Origin: CAZBJJ01 sp964492245
GTDB lineage: Bacteria; Spirochaetota; Spirochaetia; Treponematales; Breznakiellaceae
Assembly: GCA_964492245.1 (NCBI GenBank)
Contig: CAZBJJ010000044.1
Location: 1-17,482 of the forward strand
Reading direction: 5' to 3'
Length of the DNA: 17,482 nucleotides
A program made the translations under genes and the position numbers. Position 1 is the stretch's first letter, and every line of letters starts with the position of its first letter. Below are positions 7,493 to 15,089 of this stretch, in pieces. A model generated the notes under the pieces. The model saw nothing but the letters and a program-made list of their open reading frames with translations, was not told the DNA's origin and did not search any database.

Positions 7493-8173
7493 CTAATTTA
7501 CCATGAATTTTTGCAATTGGCGATACTTGGTAAAAATAAAATCGGCCCCAGAGTGGCGAATTTTCCGACTAAACAGCTTTTTTAAGGGGCTGCATATAAT
7601 TGCGGTTTTCATACCGGCATTTTTTGCCCCCACCACGTCGTAGGCCACCGAGTTGCCGACATATAAAATTTGCTCAGGTGAAAGTTTTAATTTTTCTGCT
7701 AGGCAGTTAAAGGGCAGGGGGTCGGGTTTTAAGCGCCCACAGGTCTCGCTGCCAAGGACTACATCAAAATAGCTGTCCAATTTAAGGAATTTTAATTTAG
7801 CTTCTGGCGGAAAATCGCTCAGCAGGGCAAGGCGGTAACCAGCATTGCGCAGAGTGGTAAGGCAGTTTTCTGCCCCCGCAAATAATTTTACCCCGGCAAA
7901 CAGGGGCTCCCAGCCGCGGTAAATAAGGGCCTCTGTGCGAGCATGCACACTGTCGGCATCTTCGCCCAATATTTCGCCCATAATGCGGGCCTGTTCGTCG
8001 AAAAACGAATGCCCATGTCCCCTATCTCGCATATGGTTTCGCGCCTTTCCCATAGCATAGAGCAGACGATTGTGCCTAATTAAAAAGGGGATAAGTTTTA
8101 TGTAAAAGCGGTAGTTGGGATAGAGGGTGCCATCCAGGTCGAAGGCCAGGGCCGATATAGAACTCTTTATCAT
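7493..8173 (-). CDS. HAD superfamily hydrolase (phosphatase-like)
   Basis: This 226-residue protein carries the four HAD motifs in order: FDLDGTLYP at 11-19 with nucleophile Asp12 and acid/base Asp14; LLSD with Ser119; GRLKPDPLPF with Lys149; and YVGNSVAYDVVGAKNAGM at 171-188 with Asp179. A helical cap between motifs I and II places it in subfamily I, near phosphoglycolate-phosphatase or YjjG-like enzymes, which dephosphorylate small metabolites or nucleotides. The first acidic position of motif IV is Asn174 rather than the more usual Asp, leaving Asp179 as the metal-binding residue. The substrate cannot be read from the sequence. The gene follows exbD by 33 bases but has no ribosome-binding site; a promoter-like element ends 7 bases before its ATG. 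The SpiroCoCo-type gene follows after 6 bases. Confidence 0.9.
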   Translation of the reverse strand: MIKSSISALAFDLDGTLYPNYRFYIKLIPFLIRHNRLLYAMGKARNHMRDRGHGHSFFDEQARIMGEILGEDADSVHARTEALIYRGWEPLFAGVKLFAGAENCLTTLRNAGYRLALLSDFPPEAKLKFLKLDSYFDVVLGSETCGRLKPDPLPFNCLAEKLKLSPEQILYVGNSVAYDVVGAKNAGMKTAIICSPLKKLFSRKIRHSGADFIFTKYRQLQKFMVN

Positions 8174-8180
8174 AGTAGAA

Positions 8181-8209
8181 TTTATACTACAGATTTTAAG
8201 TTTTGGCTA
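8181..8209 (-). promoter_or_regulatory. Internal promoter before the HAD gene, predicted leaderless
   Basis: Read on the minus strand: -35 TAGCCA (8209-8204), a 17-base spacer, then -10 TATAAA (8186-8181). Seven bases separate this from the ATG at 8173, the same spacing as at carD. The -35 overlaps the exbD stop codon. An imperfect inverted repeat, TAGTA (8173-8177) with TACTA (8185-8189), covers the -10 and the start codon. No Shine-Dalgarno sequence is present. It may let the HAD and coiled-coil genes be expressed apart from exbBD. Confidence 0.45.
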
Positions 8210-8629
8210 CTTTAATTGAGTTTCCAGGTTCACCCTGGTAAGGCCCTCTTCGCGCAGAGCGTCCAAAAGGGGTACCAGATGGCCAAAGGGGACATCCCGC
8301 TCCACTAGCAGGTTCACGCGCGTATTGGCATCAGCCTTGGCAAAGTCCGAAAGCTCTTCGCGCAACTGCAAAGACACCACACTGCCTTGCTCCCTGCCAT
8401 TTATACTGATGGCGCCGGAGTTTTTAAGTATGATTTCTATACCAAATTCCGATACCCGATTGCTGCTGCTTTTAGCTAGGTCCAAAGCCAGGTTCCGGTG
8501 CTGCAGAAGGCTGGTAGAAACCAAAAAAAACAGGATGAGCTGAAAAACGATGTCTATCATTGGCACAAGATCCAATTGATAACGGCCAAAACGTTCTCGC
8601 TTTTTGGGTGCAAAGAGATTTTCAATCAT
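8207..8629 (-). CDS. exbD: ExbD/TolR family biopolymer transport protein
   Basis: This 140-residue protein has the ExbD/TolR layout: a short cytoplasmic N-terminus, one membrane helix (about residues 21-42, LVPMIDIVFQLILFFLVSTS) and a periplasmic domain of about 95 residues. Asp26 in PMID is the conserved membrane aspartate that carries protons in ExbD and TolR. With ExbB it should form a proton-driven motor that passes energy to an envelope partner. Its ATG overlaps the exbB stop in ATGA, and no separate ribosome-binding site is visible (the upstream bases are mostly A), so it probably relies on translational coupling. No TonB, TolA or Pal gene is seen nearby, so the driven partner is unknown. 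TolR and ExbD cannot be separated by sequence alone here. Confidence 0.92.
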   Translation of the reverse strand: MIENLFAPKKRERFGRYQLDLVPMIDIVFQLILFFLVSTSLLQHRNLALDLAKSSSNRVSEFGIEIILKNSGAISINGREQGSVVSLQLREELSDFAKADANTRVNLLVERDVPFGHLVPLLDALREEGLTRVNLETQLK

Positions 8630-9198
8630 TTTTTTTGACTTTCGAGGAGTTTTTTACCGGCAAGCTGTTCTAAAGAGCTTGTTTCGTGCGCAATGCGGGA
8701 GACAAAAAAGTTGTAGGCAATTAAAAGCGGTATGGAGACGGCTAGGCCAAAGGCTGTAGTAAGGAGGGCCTGGCCAATTGAGGCGGCAAGGCTGGCGGGG
8801 TCGCCGGTATAGCCGGCGCTGGAGAGCACCTTAAAGGCAGATATATTGCCGGTAACGGTGCCAAGAAGACCCAAGAGGGTGGCCACGCTGGAAAGAGTGC
8901 CCAGGGTGGAAACAAAGCGCGAGAGTTGGCCTATTTCGGCATCAATTGCCAAGGCAACTCGGGCCCGCAGATTGGAGTCCTCTAAAGAGGCATCGCCAGA
9001 GGCATCGCCAGAGGCATCGCCAGAGGCGGCGCCAGAGGCGTCGCCTCTGGCGTTACAGAGGGCTTCGATTTTTTTGGGGACTTTTTTAAACTCGACAAAG
9101 AAATACAGGAACCTTTCGATGGTAAAAAACAGGCCCAGCAGGCCGGCCAATAAGATGGGGTACATTATCGGCCCCCCTTTTAAAAATAGAGCTATCAT
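8626..9198 (-). CDS. exbB: ExbB/TolQ/MotA family proton channel protein with low-complexity insert
   Basis: This 190-residue inner-membrane protein has three predicted helices (about 11-34, 100-122 and 142-167) and the family motifs: Glu28 at the end of helix 1, LLGLLGTVTG near 108-117 and ALLTTAFGLAVSIP near 144-157. It is the stator-like partner of ExbD. The cytoplasmic loop after helix 1 carries a repeated Gly-Asp-Ala-Ser tract (about 52-71) encoded by 12-base tandem repeats, which is unusual for the family. The start at 9198 is preferred to the in-frame upstream codon at 9219 because it overlaps the hydrolase stop codon in ATGA, follows a G-rich ribosome-binding stretch, and begins at the family's usual N-terminus. 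Its own stop overlaps the exbD start in the same way, so hydrolase, exbB and exbD should be made in a fixed ratio. Confidence 0.92.
   Translation of the reverse strand: MIALFLKGGPIMYPILLAGLLGLFFTIERFLYFFVEFKKVPKKIEALCNARGDASGAASGDASGDASGDASLEDSNLRARVALAIDAEIGQLSRFVSTLGTLSSVATLLGLLGTVTGNISAFKVLSSAGYTGDPASLAASIGQALLTTAFGLAVSIPLLIAYNFFVSRIAHETSSLEQLAGKKLLESQKK
8987..9046 (-). repeat. Five 12-base tandem repeats inside exbB
   Basis: On the plus strand the unit is GAGGCATCGCCA. Copies 1-3 (8987-9022) are identical. Copy 4 (9023-9034) has two differences, and copy 5 (9035-9046) varies at two positions. Because the unit is a multiple of three, gain or loss of copies keeps the reading frame and only changes the number of Ser-Gly-Asp-Ala units in the cytoplasmic loop of ExbB. 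Identical copies suggest recent slippage. Confidence 0.85.
9030..9052. repeat. Perfect 23-base palindrome at the edge of the tandem repeats
   Basis: Arms CGCCAGAGGCG (9030-9040) and CGCCTCTGGCG (9042-9052) are exact reverse complements around a single T at 9041. The left arm is made of the tandem-repeat sequence, so the palindrome and the repeats are related. It lies inside the exbB coding region, which stays open through it. Confidence 0.85.
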
Positions 9199-10589
9199 CT
9201 TTTTATTCCCCCCCGCCACAAATTCATGCCGCTATCGATAAAGGCCTGGCTGTCCGAGGGCAAAAAGTCGGGGGCCAAACTTACCCGCGCCAAATAGGCG
9301 TTCCAGCCCAAATAGCGGCGGACAAAGCGGGAAAAATCGGTGGCACTGCCACTTTCGAAGACGCTTATGCGAAAGCCACCGGTCTCGCTAAAATGTGGTA
9401 CCAGCACCGCCACATGCGAATGCTGTCGCTGAAGGCCCCCTTTAGGCGTATCGTTCATCGAAACCAGCCAGAACGAATTGCTATCGCGGGCCGAAAGGCT
9501 GTACAAAAGGGCGGCAAGACCCTCCACCGGGAACCCGGAGTTTTCGTAAAAACCCGGCCAAGGAAGGGGGCCCTTACCACTGTCCCTCTCCCTAGGATTG
9601 AACAAATGTTGGTCCAAAAGGGCAAAGGGGGCGCTGGCCACCTCGTACTCGTCTACTAGGGGGGGGCGACCCTGGGTATCGGCAAGACTTGCCGCCCGTA
9701 TGGCCAGGTTGCGCACCCAGTCCAGGCCAAACCAGGGGTTTAAGCTGCCCTCCCAGACCTCCGAAAGGCCATGACCGCGTGGCAGGGGGGCTTTTTTTAA
9801 TTCGCCAATGCTGGTCGCCCGCCCGCCATTGCCGGCAATAACACCGTCGACCACCCATTTTACAAAGCCAGAACAGTTTAGGCCTGGGCGCTCGCCCTGA
9901 AGACTGCCATCTTTTATAAAAACCGCCCGCCCCTTTTCGTCTATGGCCCCATCCTCTGCGTAGCGCAGGGGCAGTTGTTGGCGCAAAAGGCGTTCGAAGT
10001 GGCGCAGCTCGGCGTAGTCTTCTGGATATATCTCGATTAAATCGTAGGGAATTATCTTATCTAGACGGGCTAAGAGCCTATCTAAAGGCAATTGAAGAAT
10101 ATCTGCCGGCCTTAAGGGAAGTTGACGTCGCCACACGGGCCAGGCCCCATACAGGCGCAGGCTAATGTGAACAATATCTCCGGGCCTTACGATAAATTCA
10201 AGCCAAATTTCGGAATCTTCGCGCGGAAAATAGCGGGCCGCCTCAATTTTTCCGGTATTTATAGTAAAATCCCAGCTCCCCGCCGGATATGGGGCCAATT
10301 CGCCATGCTTCCAGGGGCGCATAAGCAGCCTTGCCCGACCCGCCTCCTTGGCAGCATATTCCACGCGCACGCTATCGCCACTGGCCAGCTTTTTTTCTCC
10401 CGCTAATTTTTGTACATTTTCCTCCCAAGAGCCAGCCGCCAGGGCCTGGGCAAGTTCGCGACGCAGCATTGCGTCGTCGCCAGCATATAAGCTGGCTTCG
10501 AAGGCAAAGCTTGAAAGAGCTAAGAGAAGATATAGACTGATAGCGAACAGGCGTAACAGTAAAATCTGGAGCTGCCTGGGCCAAAACAT
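9195..10589 (-). CDS. Exported NlpC/P60-like putative cysteine hydrolase
   Basis: This 464-residue protein has an N-terminal signal peptide: Arg in the n-region, a long Leu-rich core at about 8-27, and a likely cleavage site near SSFAFEA. The protein is therefore probably periplasmic or membrane-tethered. Residues 236-245, LNCSGFVKWV, match the catalytic-Cys motif of NlpC/P60 (C40) peptidases with Cys239 as nucleophile, and SHVAVLVP with His392 matches the catalytic-His strand. The third residue may be Glu412. The Cys-His distance of about 150 residues is far larger than in typical C40 domains, implying a big insertion. C40 enzymes usually cut peptidoglycan stem peptides. The N-terminal 230 residues look like beta-rich sequence I do not recognise. 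The start at 10589 is chosen because AGGGGA lies 9 bases upstream; longer in-frame starts at 10598 and 10628 are poorly placed. The stop overlaps the exbB ATG. The hydrolase role is inferred from two motifs only. Confidence 0.7.
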   Translation of the reverse strand: MFWPRQLQILLLRLFAISLYLLLALSSFAFEASLYAGDDAMLRRELAQALAAGSWEENVQKLAGEKKLASGDSVRVEYAAKEAGRARLLMRPWKHGELAPYPAGSWDFTINTGKIEAARYFPREDSEIWLEFIVRPGDIVHISLRLYGAWPVWRRQLPLRPADILQLPLDRLLARLDKIIPYDLIEIYPEDYAELRHFERLLRQQLPLRYAEDGAIDEKGRAVFIKDGSLQGERPGLNCSGFVKWVVDGVIAGNGGRATSIGELKKAPLPRGHGLSEVWEGSLNPWFGLDWVRNLAIRAASLADTQGRPPLVDEYEVASAPFALLDQHLFNPRERDSGKGPLPWPGFYENSGFPVEGLAALLYSLSARDSNSFWLVSMNDTPKGGLQRQHSHVAVLVPHFSETGGFRISVFESGSATDFSRFVRRYLGWNAYLARVSLAPDFLPSDSQAFIDSGMNLWRGGIKR

Positions 10590-10642
10590 GGGTGCCATTC
10601 CCCTAAATATCGGCAAAAAGCAGGCCAAGCATAAGAAGGCTC

Positions 10643-13600
10643 TTACCGAACTATGGCTGTATCTGCATGTGCAATGGCTTCTTCGTCAGCCTCTGCACAG
10701 CTGGGCACCTCGTTTGCGTCCATACTGTGGGCAAGCATAAGCTTTAGACGATTGAGCTGGTTTACCTCGGAGGCACCGGGATCGTAGTCGATTGCCGCAA
10801 TATTTGCCCAGGGGTAGCGCCGGCGCAGTTCTTTTATCATCCCCTTGCCCGTTACATGGTTCGGCAGGCAGGCAAAGGGCTGCACACAGGCAATTGAGGT
10901 GGCCCCATGCTCTATGAGCTCCACCATTTCGGCAGTTAAGAACCAACCTTCCCCGCTCACATTGCCCAATTGAACAATATCGTCGACCCCCTTGGCCAAT
11001 TCGGTTATATGGACCGGCGGGTAAAAGCGCTGGCTGGCAGCAAGGGCTTTTTTCATTTTTCTACGATAGAGCTCTAGGGCCCAGATTATCAAATTACCCA
11101 TGCGCGCCGATTTCTTAGAAGCTGAAAGCTTTCTATGCTTAAAATCGTTCGTATAGGCGGCATAGAAAAAGAAGTCCAATAGATCGGGCATTACCACCTC
11201 GGCCCCCTCGCGCTCGAGGACATTTACAATATCGTTGTTAGCTGTCGGGTGGAACTTCACCAAAATTTCGCCGACCACACCCACCTTCGGTTTTTTAATA
11301 TCCAGCAGCAGGAGCTTGTCGAAATCTTTGACAATGGCAGCAATATTGCGATGATATTTTAAAATGGATAAAGATTTTAAATCTTTTTTGAGCTTTGCGT
11401 TCCACTCCTCGTACAGGGCATTTGCCGAACCCGGCAGGGCCTCGTAGGGGCGCGTGGCGTACAGAACGCGCATCAATAAATCGCCATAGACCAGGGCCAT
11501 AAAGGCGCGGTGCATGATAGCGGGGGCAATTTTAAAACCAGGGTTTTGTTCAAAGCCCTGGGCGGACAGCGAAATAACGGGCACATGCGCTAGCCCCGCA
11601 TCGCGCAGGGCCCGGCGAATAAAGGCAATATAATTGGTGGCCCGGCAGCCTCCACCAGTTTGGGTGATGAGTAAGGCCGTCTTATTGACATCGTATTGGC
11701 CAGATTCCAATGCCTGCATAAGTTGACCCACCACTAAAATTGATGGATAACAGGCATCGTTGTTCACATATTTTAGCCCCGTATTTACCGCTTCGGCATC
11801 GGTAGAGGGGAGAATTTCGAAATTAAAGCCGGAGTGGATAAAGGCATGTTTTAAAAGGCGAAAATGTATGGGCGACATCTGCGGTGCCAAAATGGTGTAG
11901 TCGCGGCGCATTTGCTCAGTAAAGGGAACCCGCGGACTCTTGGCCAGCTCTGGCTGTTCGGGGTGCAGGCCCTGCTGAGCCCGCTCGAGCTTTGCGGCCA
12001 TAAGAGAGCGCAGGCGAATACGAACCGCCCCAAGGTTGGAGCCCTCATCAATTTTAACCAGGGTGTACAGCCTCCCCTTTGCCAACAATATCTCTTCGGC
12101 CTGGTCTGCCGTTACCGCATCGAGCCCACAGCCAAAGCTGGTAAGTTGCACAAACTCCAGGTCGTCGCGGGTGGTAACAAACTGCGCGGCATTGTACAGG
12201 CGGGTATGATAGGTCCACTGGTCCACCACGCGCAGGGGGCGGACAAGGCTGCCAAGATGGGCCACCGCATCTTCGGTTAAAACCACCAATCCAAGCGAGG
12301 AAATGAGCTCGGCAATGCCATGGTTAATTTCGGGATCTAAATGATAGGGTCTACCGGCAAGCACAACCCCCTGCCAGCCCCTTTCCTTCATTTTTTTAAG
12401 GACTTCTTCGCCCTTTCTTTGCACCGCCTCTTTAAACGATTCCTGCTCTGCCCATGCATTCCACACCGCCCGCTGGGCCTCTTGCAGGCTGACCCCATAG
12501 TCGGCAAACTCTTCGGCAATGCGCACCGCCAAGCGTTCGCGGTCGTCTATGGGCAAAAAGGGATTCATATAGCGCAGGGGCTTTTGGCCCGGCCGCGCCG
12601 ATCTGATGCCGTCCACATTGTTGCGAATTACCTCTGGATAACTGGTAACAATGGGGCAGTTATACTGATTCCCCGCCTCCGCATCTTCTTTGCGCTCATA
12701 AGGGGCGCAGGGATAAAAAATGATGGGGACCTCAGAATCTATAAGTGCCTCTATATGGCCATGACTTATCTTAGCCGGATAGCAGACCGATTCGCTGGGA
12801 ATAGATTCTATGCCCTTTTCGTAGATGGCCCGGGTAGAGCGCGGCGAAAGCTCCACCTTAAAGCCCAGTTCGGTAAATAAGGTATGCCAAAGCGGATAAT
12901 TCTCGTACATATTCAGTACGCGGGGAATACCAATGCGGCCCCGGTAGGCCTTTTCTTCCGATAGCGATGTATAGGCAAAGGTACGCGAAAGTTTCCAGGC
13001 ATAGAGGTTGGGCAGCTTCTCTTTTTTTTCTGTGGGCGCATTGGCCTTTTTCTTATCTTGGTTCGCAATTAAATCGGGGCCGCGCTCGCAGCGATTCCCG
13101 CTCACCAGGCGGCGCCCGCCGGGGAAGAGGTTTACCGTGAGCATACAATTGTTGGTACAGCCTAGGCAGCGGCGCATTTCGGTCTCGTTGGTAAAATTTT
13201 CCAGCTCTTCGAGCCCGGCAATGGCCGAAACCCCCGCAGAACCAGATCGCTGCCACTGATCGCGCGCCAATAGGGCCGCACCATAGGCCCCCATAAGGCC
13301 AGAGACATCGGGGCGTATTGCCTGTCGCCCCGTAACCAGTTCGAAGGCCCGCAACACGGCATCGTTGTGAAAGGTGCCCCCTTGCACAAGGACGGTCTTG
13401 CCCAGGCTGGAGGAGTCGCGAAGCTTAATAACCTTGAATAAGGCATTTTTTATAACCGAATAGGATAGGCCCGCAGAAATATCGCCCACCGAGGCGCCCT
13501 CTTTTTGGGCCTGCTTTACTCGGCTGTTCATAAAAACCGTACAGCGGGTTCCTAAATCGACCGGGCTGCGCGACTGTAGGGCTGTTTGAGCAAATTCCTG

Positions 13601-15004
13601 GATGGACTGCCCTAAAGAGTTCGCAAAGGTCTCTAAAAAAGAGCCACAGCCCGAGGAACAGGCCTCGTTGAGCAGAATGGAGGTTACCGCCCCATCTCGA
13701 AGCCGCAGGCACTTCATATCCTGGCCACCGATATCCAAAAGAAAGTCCACATCCGGCGAAAAGGCCCTTGCTGCCCGGCAGTGGGCAATGGTTTCCACCT
13801 CGCCAAAGTCGGCCTTTAAGGCCACCTGAATTAAATTTTCCCCATAGCCGGTACTTGCACTGCGGCCAATCCAAGAACTCTGGGGCATGCGGGGATACAA
13901 TTCCTTTAAAAAAGAAATTGCCGTTTGCAGGGGGTGGCCCCCATTGTTTTGGTAAAAATCCTCTAAAATTGCCCCATCCTCGTCGATAAGGACGGCCTTA
14001 GTTGTGGTAGACCCTGCGTCTATGCCCAGGAAAAGGGCCCCCTTAGCCTGGGCCAAGGGGCGCCGTGGGGCTGTGTCTTTTGCATGCCGTTCCTGAAAAA
14101 TTTTTAGGTCCTCGTCTGTTTCAAAAAGAGCCGGCAGGCGGGAGACCTCGGCCTCGACCACCTCGGTAAGGCTGGCAATGCGCTGGCGCAATTCAGCTAT
14201 AGAAAGGCTCTGCCCATTTTCGCGGGCCTCGCAGGCCGCCCCCAAGGCCACAAAGAGCTGGGAGTTTTCGGGCACTATTATCTCTTCTTCGCTGAGTTTT
14301 AAGGTCTCGATAAAACGCCGTCGGGCCTGCTCCATAAAATGAAGGGGGCCCCCTAAAAATGCCACCTTCCCCCGAATGGGCTTGCCACAGGCCAGGCCAG
14401 AAATTGTCTGGTTTACCACTGCCTGAAAAATACTGGCAGCAATATCCTCGCGGCGAGCGCCCTCGTTAATAAGGGGCTGAATATCGGTCTTTGCAAATAC
14501 GCCACAGCGGGCGGCAATGGGATATATAGTGGTAGAAGCACGGGCCAGGCTGTTCAGGCCATCGGCATCGGTATTTAAAAGGGCTGCCATTTGGTCGATA
14601 AAGGCCCCCGTGCCCCCAGCACAGGTGCCATTCATGCGCTGTTCAATGCCACCGGTAAAATAAGTTATTTTTGCGTCTTCGCCCCCGAGTTCGATGGCCA
14701 CATCGGTCTGGGGAATTATTGAGCGCACCGCCGTGGTTGCCGCAACCACCTCCTGCACAAAGGGAATATCCAGCCAGCGAGAGACAGCAAAGCCACCAGA
14801 ACCCGTGGCAACAAGTTTTAATTCCTCGACGCCCATTTTTTCGGCAAAACTAAAGGCGTTTTCTGCCAATTGTATAAGTGTTTTGCGAATATCGGCTCGA
14901 TGGCGTTCGTATTCGCCATATAAGAGTTTGCCCTGCTCGTCGGCAATGGCAAATTTAACGGTGGTAGAACCGGCATCTATACCGAGGAATGCACTTTTAT
15001 TCAT
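10643..15004 (-). CDS. Giant acyl-CoA dehydratase activase with two BadF/BcrA-type ATPase domains
   Basis: This 1453-residue protein is of normal length for this fused family. Domain 1 (about 5-265) has GIDAGSTTVK, ELGGEDAK, and the iron-sulfur cysteines Cys128 (NGTCAGGTG) and Cys167 (AARCGVF). Domain 2 (about 324-585) repeats this with GIDAGSTTTK, DIGGQDMK, Cys449, Cys453 and Cys488. A cysteine cluster follows (Cys613, 616, 620, 639), then a DUF2229-type region (about 690-1000) and a C-terminal part resembling the 2-hydroxyglutaryl-CoA dehydratase D-component (about 1030-1430). The simple relatives (HgdC type) use ATP to inject an electron into 2-hydroxyacyl-CoA dehydratases or benzoyl-CoA reductases; the substrate of the giant fusions is not established as far as I know. 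The enzyme is cytoplasmic and expected to be oxygen-sensitive. The ATG at 15004 is preferred to a GTG at 15010 because AAGGA lies 8 bases before it. The hydrolase gene follows in the same direction. No dehydratase subunit genes are adjacent. Confidence 0.93.
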   Translation of the reverse strand: MNKSAFLGIDAGSTTVKFAIADEQGKLLYGEYERHRADIRKTLIQLAENAFSFAEKMGVEELKLVATGSGGFAVSRWLDIPFVQEVVAATTAVRSIIPQTDVAIELGGEDAKITYFTGGIEQRMNGTCAGGTGAFIDQMAALLNTDADGLNSLARASTTIYPIAARCGVFAKTDIQPLINEGARREDIAASIFQAVVNQTISGLACGKPIRGKVAFLGGPLHFMEQARRRFIETLKLSEEEIIVPENSQLFVALGAACEARENGQSLSIAELRQRIASLTEVVEAEVSRLPALFETDEDLKIFQERHAKDTAPRRPLAQAKGALFLGIDAGSTTTKAVLIDEDGAILEDFYQNNGGHPLQTAISFLKELYPRMPQSSWIGRSASTGYGENLIQVALKADFGEVETIAHCRAARAFSPDVDFLLDIGGQDMKCLRLRDGAVTSILLNEACSSGCGSFLETFANSLGQSIQEFAQTALQSRSPVDLGTRCTVFMNSRVKQAQKEGASVGDISAGLSYSVIKNALFKVIKLRDSSSLGKTVLVQGGTFHNDAVLRAFELVTGRQAIRPDVSGLMGAYGAALLARDQWQRSGSAGVSAIAGLEELENFTNETEMRRCLGCTNNCMLTVNLFPGGRRLVSGNRCERGPDLIANQDKKKANAPTEKKEKLPNLYAWKLSRTFAYTSLSEEKAYRGRIGIPRVLNMYENYPLWHTLFTELGFKVELSPRSTRAIYEKGIESIPSESVCYPAKISHGHIEALIDSEVPIIFYPCAPYERKEDAEAGNQYNCPIVTSYPEVIRNNVDGIRSARPGQKPLRYMNPFLPIDDRERLAVRIAEEFADYGVSLQEAQRAVWNAWAEQESFKEAVQRKGEEVLKKMKERGWQGVVLAGRPYHLDPEINHGIAELISSLGLVVLTEDAVAHLGSLVRPLRVVDQWTYHTRLYNAAQFVTTRDDLEFVQLTSFGCGLDAVTADQAEEILLAKGRLYTLVKIDEGSNLGAVRIRLRSLMAAKLERAQQGLHPEQPELAKSPRVPFTEQMRRDYTILAPQMSPIHFRLLKHAFIHSGFNFEILPSTDAEAVNTGLKYVNNDACYPSILVVGQLMQALESGQYDVNKTALLITQTGGGCRATNYIAFIRRALRDAGLAHVPVISLSAQGFEQNPGFKIAPAIMHRAFMALVYGDLLMRVLYATRPYEALPGSANALYEEWNAKLKKDLKSLSILKYHRNIAAIVKDFDKLLLLDIKKPKVGVVGEILVKFHPTANNDIVNVLEREGAEVVMPDLLDFFFYAAYTNDFKHRKLSASKKSARMGNLIIWALELYRRKMKKALAASQRFYPPVHITELAKGVDDIVQLGNVSGEGWFLTAEMVELIEHGATSIACVQPFACLPNHVTGKGMIKELRRRYPWANIAAIDYDPGASEVNQLNRLKLMLAHSMDANEVPSCAEADEEAIAHADTAIVR

Positions 15005-15032
15005 GAACACGTTCCTTTTATGTTAAAAAACC

Positions 15033-15058
15033 ATCCCAGTGGATGCATCCAACTGGAT
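15033..15058. promoter_or_regulatory. Near-palindrome between divergent genes, candidate operator
   Basis: The core GGATGCATCC (15041-15050) is a perfect palindrome. It is flanked by CCAGT on the left and ACTGG on the right with one extra A (15051), and the symmetry continues to ATCC and GGAT at the outer ends. It lies just downstream of the possible -10 for the activase operon (15066-15061 on the minus strand), where a repressor would block transcription. Within the 187-base divergent region at 15005-15191 this is the clearest non-coding structure. Confidence 0.5.
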
Positions 15059-15060
15059 GT

Positions 15061-15066
15061 AATATA
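15061..15066 (-). promoter_or_regulatory. Possible -10 element of the activase operon
   Basis: TATATT on the minus strand matches five of six bases of the -10 consensus and would start transcription near 15054, inside the candidate operator, giving a leader of about 50 bases. A -35 at the proper distance is poor. A TTGCAA lies too far upstream (24 bases), so an activator or a different sigma factor may be needed. Confidence 0.3.
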
Positions 15067-15089
15067 AGACGGGGCAGAGAGACAGTCGG

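Noticed and set aside
7493..8173. Inactive HAD protein because motif IV has Asn174
   Set aside because: Asp179 remains in the motif and the nucleophile, Ser119 and Lys149 are present. I believe Asn at this site occurs in some HAD relatives, so there is no strong sign of inactivity.
8987..9046. Possible CRISPR array
   Set aside because: The units are 12 bases, directly adjacent and without spacers, and they are part of an open reading frame.
8846..9241. Plus-strand frame antisense to exbB with a Glu-Ala-Ser-Pro repeat
   Set aside because: The repeat is the 12-base tandem array of exbB read backwards. No start signal or family similarity supports a separate gene.
10590..10628. Longer N-terminus of the hydrolase starting at a TTG (10628)
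   Set aside because: The TTG has no ribosome-binding site, and AGGGGA is well placed only for the ATG at 10589, which also gives a clean signal peptide.
13425..13874. Minus-strand open frame overlapping the activase in another frame
   Set aside because: The activase frame is continuous and carries intact domain-2 motifs across this stretch (Cys449, Cys453, Cys488). The alternative frame has Trp/Cys/Gly-rich unnatural composition.
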